From NCBI GenBank assembly GCA_900542635.1, contig UQOJ01000015.1, positions 1-36,748 on the forward strand: a stretch of 36,748 nucleotides of DNA, read 5' to 3'. Below, piece by piece: positions 1 through 8,035 of the stretch. The notes beneath the pieces were generated by a model that saw only the letters and a program-made list of their open reading frames with translations, was not told the DNA's origin and made no database searches. Source of the DNA: an uncultured Collinsella sp. Lineage in GTDB: Bacteria; Actinomycetota; Coriobacteriia; Coriobacteriales; Coriobacteriaceae. Position numbers and translations under genes: made by a program. Numbering within the stretch: the stretch's first letter is position 1; each line of letters starts with the position of its first letter.

Positions 1-55
1 CGCGCCGCGCTGGGAAGGGCCGCGTAGCGGTCCAAGAAATCGTCCGCAGTCCCAA
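1..55. repeat. Left copy of 55-bp terminal inverted repeat
   Basis: The first 55 bases are the exact reverse complement of the last 55 bases of the window (36694-36748). Identity stops at base 56. Read outward on the minus strand, the stretch has a coding-like frame (see the right copy). Its length matches a k-mer size often used in de Bruijn assembly, so it may mark a contig end inside a longer multi-copy repeat. Confidence 0.95.
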
Positions 56-270
56 ATCGAACATTGGGACAGGCGTCTCATTTTATGGGCCGAGGGCGTG
101 CGTATATGAGTCTTTTTGGTCCATAGGGGATGCTGGGCGGTTGCTAGTTGGGCCACGGGTCACTTCGCCGGCGTCGTGTTTTGTCATACGCTCATAGTGG
201 AAGCCGATGCCACGGAGTCGACTTGCGATTCGGGCAACGGATGAGCGGCAAGCCGAAAGGAGCGGTGAGG

Positions 271-1287
271 ATGATGAAGCCCGTGACAAGGAAGCTGCTG
301 TTAGGAATTCCCGCTGTGATGCTTTCGGCCGTGCTGGCGTGTACGCTTGCCGGCTGCGGCGGTAATGCGCCGAGTGGCTCGGGCGGGAACGGCTCTGTGC
401 AGGAGAAGTCCAAGAAGGCCAAGACCTATGATTCGCAGACGGTCGAGGTGGCAGGCATTACCTATGAGTCGGTAGCCCACGGTACGTTCTATCGCGGCGA
501 CGCCAAGCTGCAGGACGGCTTTTACCTGCACATCAAGATTACCAACAACAACACAAAGAAGAGGACGTTCAGTTCCTTTAACGTGCATGCTGCCCAGGGC
601 GATCTTGAGGCAGGCGACCCGTTGTTTACTTCCGGCAAGGCGGCCGTGCTCGACTACGTCGCAAGCGAAGCTCCCGATGATCTGCACAAGGGAATTGACC
701 TTTCCGAGAGGCCAGATATTGGCCTGGGCGAGACCGTTGAGTACGTGTATTTCTGGGCACCCAAGACGGCGTACTACGGGCCCATCACTGTCGAGTTCGT
801 AGACGCTAACGCCCCCGCCAAGAATCATGAGGCCATGCACTTTGACACCACGGGATGCGAGACCAAGGAGTTCAAGGCGGCGGGCGGTGTGGCCGATTCT
901 GGTGACGCGGTCAATATGACCGGCATCGATTGCGCTTCGTACAGTATCGAGGCCGCCGATGGGTACACGCTGGATTCGTCCAACGAAGAGCACGAAAAGG
1001 CAGACTTCTTCCACGACGAGACTGGAGGACGCCTGCACATCAGTATCTTCCCGCGTTCGCCGGAGGAAGAGGTTGCAAGCCTGGAGCAGGTCTACGAAGG
1101 CAAGGAGACAACAACCGACCAGGTCGAGTACAACGGCGTAACGTGGCTGCGCTTTACTGGTCCCGACAACGGTCATACGCTGTTTGCGACGGCTCCCGCA
1201 ACGGGTGAAACCGTCCGCGTGTCGATTGGCTGGAAGATCGATTGGGACGCCGCCGTGCCCATGATGGAGGCGCTAAAGCTCAAGTAG
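271..1287 (+). CDS. Putative lipoprotein, two-domain, function unknown
   Basis: Predicted 338-residue exported lipoprotein. The N-terminus has basic residues, a hydrophobic stretch and a lipobox LAGC with the acylated Cys at residue 29, followed by a Gly/Ser/Asn-rich linker to about residue 50. Residues about 55-190 look like a beta-rich domain of the kind found in DUF4352/DUF5067-type lipoproteins (alternating strands, a 'KITNNN' segment, an acidic 'VEYVYFW' strand); this family match is by eye only. The rest is a second domain that I do not recognise. The start at 271 is chosen because AAAGGAG (256-262) lies eight bases upstream and the signal peptide begins there; the frame stays open upstream to 148 without a plausible signal. 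A strong terminator follows at 1316. It appears monocistronic. Confidence 0.8.
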   Translation: MMKPVTRKLLLGIPAVMLSAVLACTLAGCGGNAPSGSGGNGSVQEKSKKAKTYDSQTVEVAGITYESVAHGTFYRGDAKLQDGFYLHIKITNNNTKKRTFSSFNVHAAQGDLEAGDPLFTSGKAAVLDYVASEAPDDLHKGIDLSERPDIGLGETVEYVYFWAPKTAYYGPITVEFVDANAPAKNHEAMHFDTTGCETKEFKAAGGVADSGDAVNMTGIDCASYSIEAADGYTLDSSNEEHEKADFFHDETGGRLHISIFPRSPEEEVASLEQVYEGKETTTDQVEYNGVTWLRFTGPDNGHTLFATAPATGETVRVSIGWKIDWDAAVPMMEALKLK

Positions 1288-1315
1288 CGCTGTGATTCCC
1301 ATGTCAGGCGACTCA

Positions 1316-1350
1316 GGGCTGGCTCCGAGTTATCGGAGCCAGCCCTTTTT
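1316..1350 (+). terminator. Rho-independent terminator after the lipoprotein gene
   Basis: A perfect 13-bp GC-rich stem (1316-1328 with 1333-1345), a GTTA loop and five T's (1346-1350). Its sequence and the bases after it closely resemble the terminator at 2358-2392. Confidence 0.93.
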
Positions 1351-1447
1351 GGTGCTCGATGAGCAGGGCCAGTGCCTCGCACGGTTTCGGGTACAGCGGT
1401 GCGCCGTGCCGCAATGACAGACATGATTTTCATAATGACATATATAG

Positions 1448-1476
1448 TTGACATTGCGTGATAGATGCAATATATT
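1448..1476 (+). promoter_or_regulatory. Consensus-like sigma-70 promoter for the Xre/membrane pair
   Basis: TTGACA at 1448-1453, a 17-base spacer and TATATT at 1471-1476. Transcription would start near 1483, which rules out starts upstream of that point for the Xre gene. The spacer and -10 contain an inverted repeat ATTGC-N9-GCAAT that could be an operator for the encoded Xre protein. Confidence 0.8.
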
Positions 1477-1524
1477 TCTACCATGTTGCAACGGATATCT
1501 GTCCATTACCACGAAAGGAACTCC

Positions 1525-1755
1525 ATGCCGGGCAAAAAGAACCTACGCATGAAGGCGGCGCGCGCGGCGGTTGGCCTTTCGCAAGCTGACTTGGCCGAGG
1601 CCGTGGGCGTTACGCGCCAGACCATCGGCCTGATCGAGGCGGGCGGCTACAACCCCACGCTCAATTTGTGCGCGGCAATCTGTAAAGCGCTACGCGTTAC
1701 GTTGAACGACTTGTTTTGGGAAGACGAGAGCGACGTCGACCCTGACGCTCTTTAG
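1525..1755 (+). CDS. Small Xre-family transcriptional regulator
   Basis: 76 residues, almost entirely one Xre/HTH_3 domain: the segment from about residue 8 to 62 shows the usual 'GLSQADLAEAVGVTRQTIG' helix-turn-helix and ends with a short acidic tail. This size and shape match the YgzD-like regulators that are generally encoded just upstream of a small membrane protein. The start at 1525 is set by AAAGGA (1514-1519) and by the promoter, whose predicted start site is near 1483; an ATG at 1465 lies inside that promoter. It is followed nine bases later by a membrane protein gene, so the two form one unit. It likely represses its own promoter, but that is inference. Confidence 0.88.
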   Translation: MPGKKNLRMKAARAAVGLSQADLAEAVGVTRQTIGLIEAGGYNPTLNLCAAICKALRVTLNDLFWEDESDVDPDAL

Positions 1756-1764
1756 GAGTTCGCT

Positions 1765-2349
1765 ATGAAATTTGAAGATTTAAAACTCGTGCAAAAGTGG
1801 CGTGAATATGCCGGCCCAAAGGATGAGCGCCTGGAGGCTGAGAGCGCGAAGATCTACAAGATTGGTTTCGTGCTGCTTTCGTTTGGCATGTTGATGATCT
1901 TTTTCTACCAGTTTATAGCTCGACAGGTTGCGTGGGTTCACAGCGACGCCAGTGAAATGCCGCATGGCTTTGCAACGCCGTTCGAGGCAGCCATGTATTT
2001 GTGGCTCGTTCTCGTGATGTTGATTTGCGCAGGACTGCAAACGCGGAAGGGCTATGTCGATACCAATCGTTTTGGGCAAACCGAGCATCTTCCTGTTGGA
2101 TATTTCCTGCTTATCAGCGGCCTTAGCGGCGCCGCGTTCGCGCTTGTTATTGCCGCAATGCGCTGTATCGCTGAGGCGCAGATCGTACCGCTCGAAAGCG
2201 TCTTTTGGTTGGCGAACCTGGCCACGGGCGTGTTCTGCGGTGCGACGATTTTCGCGGCCATGTTTGCTGTCCTGTGCGCAACGTTTTTCACGGCGAAAAG
2301 ACGCCGTGCCAAGCTCGAGACAGAACTCGACTCCACTGACGATATCTAA
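1765..2349 (+). CDS. Small integral membrane protein paired with the Xre regulator
   Basis: 194 residues with four likely membrane segments: about 33-51, 72-90, 112-133 and 147-174, and a basic C-terminal end 'KRRRAKLETE'. The N-terminal cytoplasmic part is charged, with a 'DERLEAESAKIYKIGF' stretch. This resembles the DUF6773/DUF3169-type proteins found next to small Xre regulators in Gram-positives; the exact family is uncertain. AGGAG at 1754-1758 overlaps the stop codon of the regulator, so translation is probably coupled. No enzymatic motif is visible. A role in membrane stress or in modulating the regulator is possible but unproven. Confidence 0.75.
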   Translation: MKFEDLKLVQKWREYAGPKDERLEAESAKIYKIGFVLLSFGMLMIFFYQFIARQVAWVHSDASEMPHGFATPFEAAMYLWLVLVMLICAGLQTRKGYVDTNRFGQTEHLPVGYFLLISGLSGAAFALVIAAMRCIAEAQIVPLESVFWLANLATGVFCGATIFAAMFAVLCATFFTAKRRRAKLETELDSTDDI

Positions 2350-2357
2350 TGCGTAAT

Positions 2358-2392
2358 GGGCCGGCTCTGGGTATCCAGAACCAGCCCTTTTT
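2358..2392 (+). terminator. Rho-independent terminator after the Xre/membrane pair
   Basis: A 13-bp stem (2358-2370 with 2375-2387) interrupted by two C-A mismatches, a GTAT loop and five T's. It is a diverged relative of the terminator at 1316-1350, including the bases just downstream of the T tract. Confidence 0.85.
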
Positions 2393-2439
2393 GATGTTCG
2401 ATGAGCCGAGTCGGCGTCTCTCACAAAAGTAACTAGGGG

Positions 2440-5400
2440 CTAGCGAGGCCTATCCGAATTGGCCTCATTGGCGGTGTCGGTTTCGAGCGCCGTGCGGCGG
2501 GCGCTGTAGGCGACAAGGCCGGCGCCGGCTGCGGCGAGTGCCGCTGCGGCTGCCGTAAGGGGAGCGTTGACATCGCCCGTGCCCGCAAGCGCGCCCGCTT
2601 TTCCGGGGCGCTTTCTATTGCCGTGATCCTTGTCGCTGCCAGAGCCACTGCCGCCACCGGAGCTGCTTCTGCCGGAGCCACCTCCACTCGCGCCGCCATC
2701 GCCGTCGACCGTCATCGGGGCGTCGTGAAGTCCTGTCGTATCCACGCTGTCGCATACGCCGACCTGAACTTCTGAGCGTTCGCATGCCGCGTCGGGCACA
2801 TGAAGCTCGTGCAGTACGGCACCCAGCGCCGAGTTTGCGCCCGGTCGAATTTCCTCTAGCGTTACGGGATCGAGCGCCACCAGATTACGTGCCTTCGCAT
2901 ACAGCGTTACGCGTTTGCCCACTTCGTCGCTCCAACTCTCGGGGATGGCGAAGCTCATGCGGAACTGTGCCGTGCAACCCGGTGCCAGCACGGCGTTGCC
3001 GTTGTCGGCTACCAGCGGGTGCGTTGCAAAACGTGCGCCCAGCGTCTCGAGCGCGTACTTCACATGTGCCATGTCGTTGGCCGAAGCGTCCTCGGCAAGC
3101 TCTGGATCGTAGATCGAAGCCATGCGTGCGTTCATTCCGAATCCGATGGATGCGCTGGAGAACGGCTGGCTGGAGCCCTCTCGGTATAGATCGATCGTGC
3201 CGGCGGTCAGCAAGGTGTTGCCGTCGTTTCGCACCGTGACCATGAAGGATTCGCCTGCTGCTCCGGGCACCACCGCGCCCGAGGTAGCGACCGCGCCCGT
3301 CGGAGTGGCACACGCCACCAAGGGCACTTCGATGCCGTGCAGCTCTGCCTCGCTCTTCTCCGCGCTCACAATGTGCGTGGCGAGCGCGGAGAGCATGCCT
3401 CCCGACGTTAAAAATGTCGTTATCTGATCGACGGGATGGTCTAGCTCGCACATCACGAACGGCTCCGTAAACAGATCGCCTGCCAAGGTGCTGGCGAAGA
3501 TGCGGAAGTGCTTGCCCATCACTGCTACTGGGTTGCCTTCTTCGTCGTAGGTTTGTCCCACCTTGCCATCGGTGTTCTCTACATAGAGTACGCACCTGCC
3601 GTTGTTGCTTACGCTAAACGATGCTGGGCCACAGCCTGCGGCACCCACGGGCTGCGTTGCAAATGCCGATGCGCCTCGCGTCCAAGTAATATGCTGCAGT
3701 TGCTCGTTGACGGTTGCCAAAAAGCCCGAATGTTGTGGCCACGGCACCGCGTGGGGTACTGTGGCATCTGGCGACATAACGCCCCAACCCGCGATGGACT
3801 GGCCGATCACGGCGTACGACGCGCAGCCACAACCGCCTGCAGTCTCGTATGCAACGGGCACCACCATTTTGCCGTTGATATTCTCGGGCGCGCCCAGCTC
3901 GATGCTCGATGGTGCCTGCGGAAAGTGGAGGACCTGACGGAACGTGAGACTGTCGCCCAAATTATCCGACCACAGGGTAAAGCATTCCAGCGCAACCTCG
4001 GCCTCGCTGCCGAGCGCCTTCTCTGCGGTGGTCCCGCGGCGGTGGAGGTAAGCGCCCGACAGACGTCCGTCGACCAGCGCCTTGCCCACCGTGATGCGTG
4101 GGCACTGCAGACAATGGTGGCCATCCTCCTGAAGGCGGCCGCGCGAGATGCTGCGCCACGACGTGTGCGATACCACGCGAACTCCGTCGTTGCTGATGCG
4201 CAGGCGCACAACGGACAGCATGCCGGATGTGCTCGCCGTATCGAAATGGGTGTTGTCGCCGGCGGGGCGCTCGCCCGAGACCAGCAGCACGTAGGCGTCT
4301 TGGTTTCCCCTCCCGTCTGTATATTCCACCACGTCGAAGTCGTAATCGAATATGCCGCTGCGCTCCACGTCGCCCTCGCCAAACCCAAGGGGGAAGTCCA
4401 CGGGCGTGGGAGCGGACCACGTGCCGTTTGCCTTTGTGTGCACCACTAGGCGCGAGCGGCCATTGTCGCCGTAGCGCACCGAGGCGATACGGAACAGACA
4501 TTCTACGCCGGCAATCATTGCCAGCTTCATGTGGGCTTCGCTGAGCACGCCAGCAAACAGCACGTTGTCGCTCGAGGGCTTGATGCCGCCACGCTCGTCC
4601 TCCGATACACCAGCAGAATTGGCGTTGGGGTCCGCAGCGGCGTCCTTCGCCTGCCCGATATAGGTGTACTTATACATCGACGCGGCGTTTTCGCCGTTCT
4701 CTATCAGTGCGTGGACGAAATGCTCGATCTGCCCCGTGTCGTCGCTTTCTGCATCCGCCTCGAGTTCAATGCGCGTGACCGCTTGCTCCCAATCGCGTGC
4801 GACAGGCGCGGCGTTTACGACAGCGGCCTTAACCTCGGCGCGTGCGAGCAGCTCGGCGTTGGTGACGATGGTGGCCGATGCGATAAATTGCGGCACGCCG
4901 CCCGCCTCGATGTTGCTGGGCGTGCCGAAGCGGGCATCCAACGTGTAAGGCGTATCTCCACCCAATGCGAGCTCAGAGCGCTGGAGCACATACTGGTTGC
5001 CATTGTTCACCGACATATTCCACGAATCGAGGAGTGTGGGCCACGACCCCGACCAAGCCTTGGTGGTCCACTTGAACATTACGAACTGGAGTATCACATC
5101 GACATCGACGTCTGCACCTACGCGCAGTCGCGGAAGCTGGTGCCCATCTGCCTTCTCGTACCCAATGAACAGCGTGAGGGATGCGGCGCCGCGCACGGCA
5201 GACGAAGCGACGCCTGCAACGCCGGCGCCAAAGGTGACGGCAAGCCCGATCTGGATGGTGAATGAGCCCGAGGTGTTTGAAAAGTCGAGCGAAATGTTTT
5301 TAAAAAACGCCGCGCCGCTGCCGTGCGTGTGGGCACCCACGGCGAGCGCCAGCTTCGCCAGCACCCAGGGGTTGACGTTTAGGAAAAACGGCACCGGTCC

Positions 5401-6807
5401 TAGGGTAAACTGCTCGGTCCAATTGAGGTCGGTTCTTACTTGAAAGAGCGCCTTAATATTGCCGTATGCGGGGTCGTTGTTGTTGCCCCAGGTTTTGCCC
5501 ACCCAATCGTAGGCGAGCGAGCCGTACAGCTGTGTGGCGATATCCATCGTGAACAGCAGCGTGCAATGGTGGCGAAGGAGCTTAGTGTTTCTTGGATCGG
5601 TTCCCGAACCGGCACTCATACTCTTGTACTGATTCCACTTCCCCTCCATCTCGTCGAGGTAGCGGTTTGCTTGCTTGGCGCCCGACTCGCGCGGTGACTT
5701 CTTCCAGTATTCCGGATCAGGGTTGCCCGAATCGTTCATGTAGCTGGCTGGTTTGTATCCTCCGCCAAACAGCACGTATCCAGCAAACGAGAAATCGAAG
5801 AGGATCGGAAATGTGGGCATCCAGCACGTGAACTTATTGCCGCCGATGCCGGGAAACGCCGCGGGGAAATCAAACGGAGTGATCTCTTGGTCCATGGTGG
5901 TGGGGACGATAGTGGTCGAGCCCGATTCTGCCTTTGCCGCCGGCGCAGTGACAACGGCCATGGGGGAGGAGAGCGTGTAGGTTTTGCCCTGGTAGTCGAG
6001 GACAAAGCGCAGCCTGCACCCTTCTTCCAGAAGGCCCGAAGCTGCATCGAGGAACGTGTCTTCGAGCGTGAACGTCGCCAGATTATCCGCGCCCGATGCA
6101 CTGGCCTTGATCTGGCCGATCTGTGTGACGGTTTCGGTTGAGCTGCCCGCAGCGGGCATCACTTTATTGATATGCAACGTTGCCTGCCCGCCCTGCGGCA
6201 GATGAGCCTGCATGGTAAAAGCGTGCGTGTCGGGCTGGTCGTTTGCTGCTTCGTCCGCTGGCATTGCCATAAACGTAGCGTCGGCGTACTGGATGTCCCA
6301 TTCGCCGAACGTGAGCTGTCGAAAGTACGGCTCGCCATCGGAGAGCGGACGTGTGGGTGCGGTAATAGCGGTGCCGCCCTGGATACGCGCAAGGGGAATC
6401 TCGACATCGCGGTAGCCTGCCATGCTAATGGAGATGCCGCCGTTAAAGTCGTACGCGTCGAGAAGCGTTGCCTCGTCCACGTAGCCTTCCGAAAGCGGCG
6501 CGACCTCAAAGATGGCCGTGCCTTCGTCATCGGTCGTGGCGGTGAGCTGCTTGCCTGCGGCATAGCGCGATATGAGCGTGACCTGGGCGCCCGTGATGGG
6601 CGTATTCTTGTTGGCGACGTCGACCACGACCACACCAAACATGGTGCGCGAGAGCACCAAGACCTTGAAGGGATCATCTTCGTCGGCGTATGCCTCGGCG
6701 GGGGCGAACGGCAATATGAAGGCGTTTGCGCTTCCCGGCACGCGCGGCAACATAATGCTCGCCAGCGAGGACGCTCCGGCAACAAGTAACGAACGGCGAT
6801 CAAGCAT
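2440..6807 (-). CDS. Giant exported, probably wall-anchored surface protein
   Basis: 1455 residues. The N-terminus has a twin-arginine-like motif (D-R-R-S-L-L, residues 3-8), a hydrophobic core and cleavage candidates after SANA (29) or AYA (41), suggesting Tat or Sec export. Residues about 48-140 ('GVVVVDVANKNTPITGAQVTL') look like a CnaB/carboxypeptidase-regulatory beta-sandwich. The long middle is not recognised. Near the end are a Gly/Ser linker, LAGTG (1407-1411), an Ala-rich hydrophobic stretch and SARR: an LAxTG-type sortase signal, followed by an unusual polar tail of about 18 residues. The start at 6807 is chosen because GGGAG (6814-6818) lies six bases upstream and the signal begins there; the frame stays open back to 7092, inside the preceding LuxR gene. 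A role in adhesion or substrate binding is plausible but unproven. Confidence 0.85.
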   Translation of the reverse strand: MLDRRSLLVAGASSLASIMLPRVPGSANAFILPFAPAEAYADEDDPFKVLVLSRTMFGVVVVDVANKNTPITGAQVTLISRYAAGKQLTATTDDEGTAIFEVAPLSEGYVDEATLLDAYDFNGGISISMAGYRDVEIPLARIQGGTAITAPTRPLSDGEPYFRQLTFGEWDIQYADATFMAMPADEAANDQPDTHAFTMQAHLPQGGQATLHINKVMPAAGSSTETVTQIGQIKASASGADNLATFTLEDTFLDAASGLLEEGCRLRFVLDYQGKTYTLSSPMAVVTAPAAKAESGSTTIVPTTMDQEITPFDFPAAFPGIGGNKFTCWMPTFPILFDFSFAGYVLFGGGYKPASYMNDSGNPDPEYWKKSPRESGAKQANRYLDEMEGKWNQYKSMSAGSGTDPRNTKLLRHHCTLLFTMDIATQLYGSLAYDWVGKTWGNNNDPAYGNIKALFQVRTDLNWTEQFTLGPVPFFLNVNPWVLAKLALAVGAHTHGSGAAFFKNISLDFSNTSGSFTIQIGLAVTFGAGVAGVASSAVRGAASLTLFIGYEKADGHQLPRLRVGADVDVDVILQFVMFKWTTKAWSGSWPTLLDSWNMSVNNGNQYVLQRSELALGGDTPYTLDARFGTPSNIEAGGVPQFIASATIVTNAELLARAEVKAAVVNAAPVARDWEQAVTRIELEADAESDDTGQIEHFVHALIENGENAASMYKYTYIGQAKDAAADPNANSAGVSEDERGGIKPSSDNVLFAGVLSEAHMKLAMIAGVECLFRIASVRYGDNGRSRLVVHTKANGTWSAPTPVDFPLGFGEGDVERSGIFDYDFDVVEYTDGRGNQDAYVLLVSGERPAGDNTHFDTASTSGMLSVVRLRISNDGVRVVSHTSWRSISRGRLQEDGHHCLQCPRITVGKALVDGRLSGAYLHRRGTTAEKALGSEAEVALECFTLWSDNLGDSLTFRQVLHFPQAPSSIELGAPENINGKMVVPVAYETAGGCGCASYAVIGQSIAGWGVMSPDATVPHAVPWPQHSGFLATVNEQLQHITWTRGASAFATQPVGAAGCGPASFSVSNNGRCVLYVENTDGKVGQTYDEEGNPVAVMGKHFRIFASTLAGDLFTEPFVMCELDHPVDQITTFLTSGGMLSALATHIVSAEKSEAELHGIEVPLVACATPTGAVATSGAVVPGAAGESFMVTVRNDGNTLLTAGTIDLYREGSSQPFSSASIGFGMNARMASIYDPELAEDASANDMAHVKYALETLGARFATHPLVADNGNAVLAPGCTAQFRMSFAIPESWSDEVGKRVTLYAKARNLVALDPVTLEEIRPGANSALGAVLHELHVPDAACERSEVQVGVCDSVDTTGLHDAPMTVDGDGGASGGGSGRSSSGGGSGSGSDKDHGNRKRPGKAGALAGTGDVNAPLTAAAAALAAAGAGLVAYSARRTALETDTANEANSDRPR

Positions 6808-6962
6808 CTTTGGCTCCCATCCCGCAGGTATCGGTGGAAATAATCCAATTTTGCGAGAAGGCGCCCCGTGGCGGTAGTGCCGTTCAAGGGTCAAAATGTC
6901 CAAATTGATCGAGCGAAGCGCCGGGTTCCGGAACGCGTTCGATGCGCTTGGTAGTCCGGTCG

Positions 6963-7967
6963 CTAACGTAACATATGCGCGACCAGCTCGGCGCGTGTGC
7001 CGATGCCAAGCTTTGCGTATACGCCGGATAGGCGGTTTTTGACGGTGCCCGGCGATACTCCCATATGGCGTGCGATTTCGGCGTTGGTCCACCCACGACA
7101 GGCGAGCATGGCCATGGTGAATTCCGTGGTCGTTAGATCGTCGGCAACGTCCTCGCCCGAATCGGGGTTGTGGATGCGCCGCCAGCCGTAGCTGAAGCGG
7201 TACGTGATCTCGATGATGCGCGCGAAGTCGTCAGGGTATTGCGTTTTTAGGCATGCCTCGATAAGCCCCTGTAAAAGGCCGTGATGCTCGCCAATGAGCT
7301 CAATAAGGCCGTCGGGACGCGCAATGTTCCAAGCAACTCCGAAGTGCGTTTTTGCGGCGTCGATGTCCTTGAGGCTCATGCATGCCATGGAAGCTGCCAG
7401 GTGCAGGAACAGTTCCGAGATCGGATAGCTCCCCTGTTTCATGATCAGGGCGTTTTCCGCCATGCCCAGACTGCGGCCATATTCGCCGCGCAGGTACAGG
7501 GCATGCGCCATCACGTAGCTGGCGAACAGGCGCAGGCCTTCGGGCAGATGCGCCGCAAGCGGATAAAACTCTTCGGCAGAATACGGGGAAGACAAGTGCA
7601 GCAGGACGCTTGCGGCCGAGGCGAACAGGATATGCGTGGCGTGGATAGCGGATGATTCCTCGTCGGCCGGCGTATCGAGGATGCCAGCAAGGCACCGGCG
7701 GGCGTCGGCGATACGGTTGAGCGACAGACTGGCGTATCCGCAGATAAAGCATGCGGAATAGCGCAGTGCGGAATCGGTGGCGTCAATATAGGGGCGTGCT
7801 GTCTCGGCGGCGAGGGTGGCCTGTCCGCGAAAGTACAGCGCTTCTGCCGTGGCGATGGTGCGTGAATCGGGGTCGGGAATGCCTGCAACCGCAGCGTCAA
7901 TCTGCCCTGGCACAAAGGCGGTGCACATCAACGGCATGGGAACGCATGGGTAGCCATCGCAGTCCAT
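6963..7967 (-). CDS. LuxR-type HTH regulator with helical N-terminal domain
   Basis: 334 residues. The C-terminal 57 residues form a LuxR/GerE helix-turn-helix ('LTTTEFTMAMLACRGWTNAE' then 'IARHMGVSPGTVKNRL'). The remaining 270 residues are alpha-helical, Ala- and Leu-rich, and look like degenerate TPR repeats as in MalT-like regulators; there is no receiver domain or obvious phosphorylation site. The start at 7967 follows GGGAG (7972-7976); the frame is open upstream but without a ribosome site. It ends 155 bases before the giant surface protein gene and begins 68 bases after the sensor kinase gene, all on the minus strand. By position, it probably controls the surface protein gene; this is inference. 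Confidence 0.87.
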   Translation of the reverse strand: MDCDGYPCVPMPLMCTAFVPGQIDAAVAGIPDPDSRTIATAEALYFRGQATLAAETARPYIDATDSALRYSACFICGYASLSLNRIADARRCLAGILDTPADEESSAIHATHILFASAASVLLHLSSPYSAEEFYPLAAHLPEGLRLFASYVMAHALYLRGEYGRSLGMAENALIMKQGSYPISELFLHLAASMACMSLKDIDAAKTHFGVAWNIARPDGLIELIGEHHGLLQGLIEACLKTQYPDDFARIIEITYRFSYGWRRIHNPDSGEDVADDLTTTEFTMAMLACRGWTNAEIARHMGVSPGTVKNRLSGVYAKLGIGTRAELVAHMLR

Positions 7968-8035
7968 CTTCCATCTCCCAACAGCTGGCAACAATAGCAG
8001 CAATTGTACTCCTGTTGCTCGGGACCCCTTTCGTT

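Noticed and set aside
301..1176. Open frame of about 291 codons opposite the lipoprotein gene
   Set aside because: The plus-strand frame has a ribosome site, lipobox and terminator, while the antisense one has no supporting signal.
6808..7092. N-terminal extension of the giant surface protein
   Set aside because: The extra 95 residues overlap the end of the LuxR gene and precede a good ribosome site and signal peptide at 6807.
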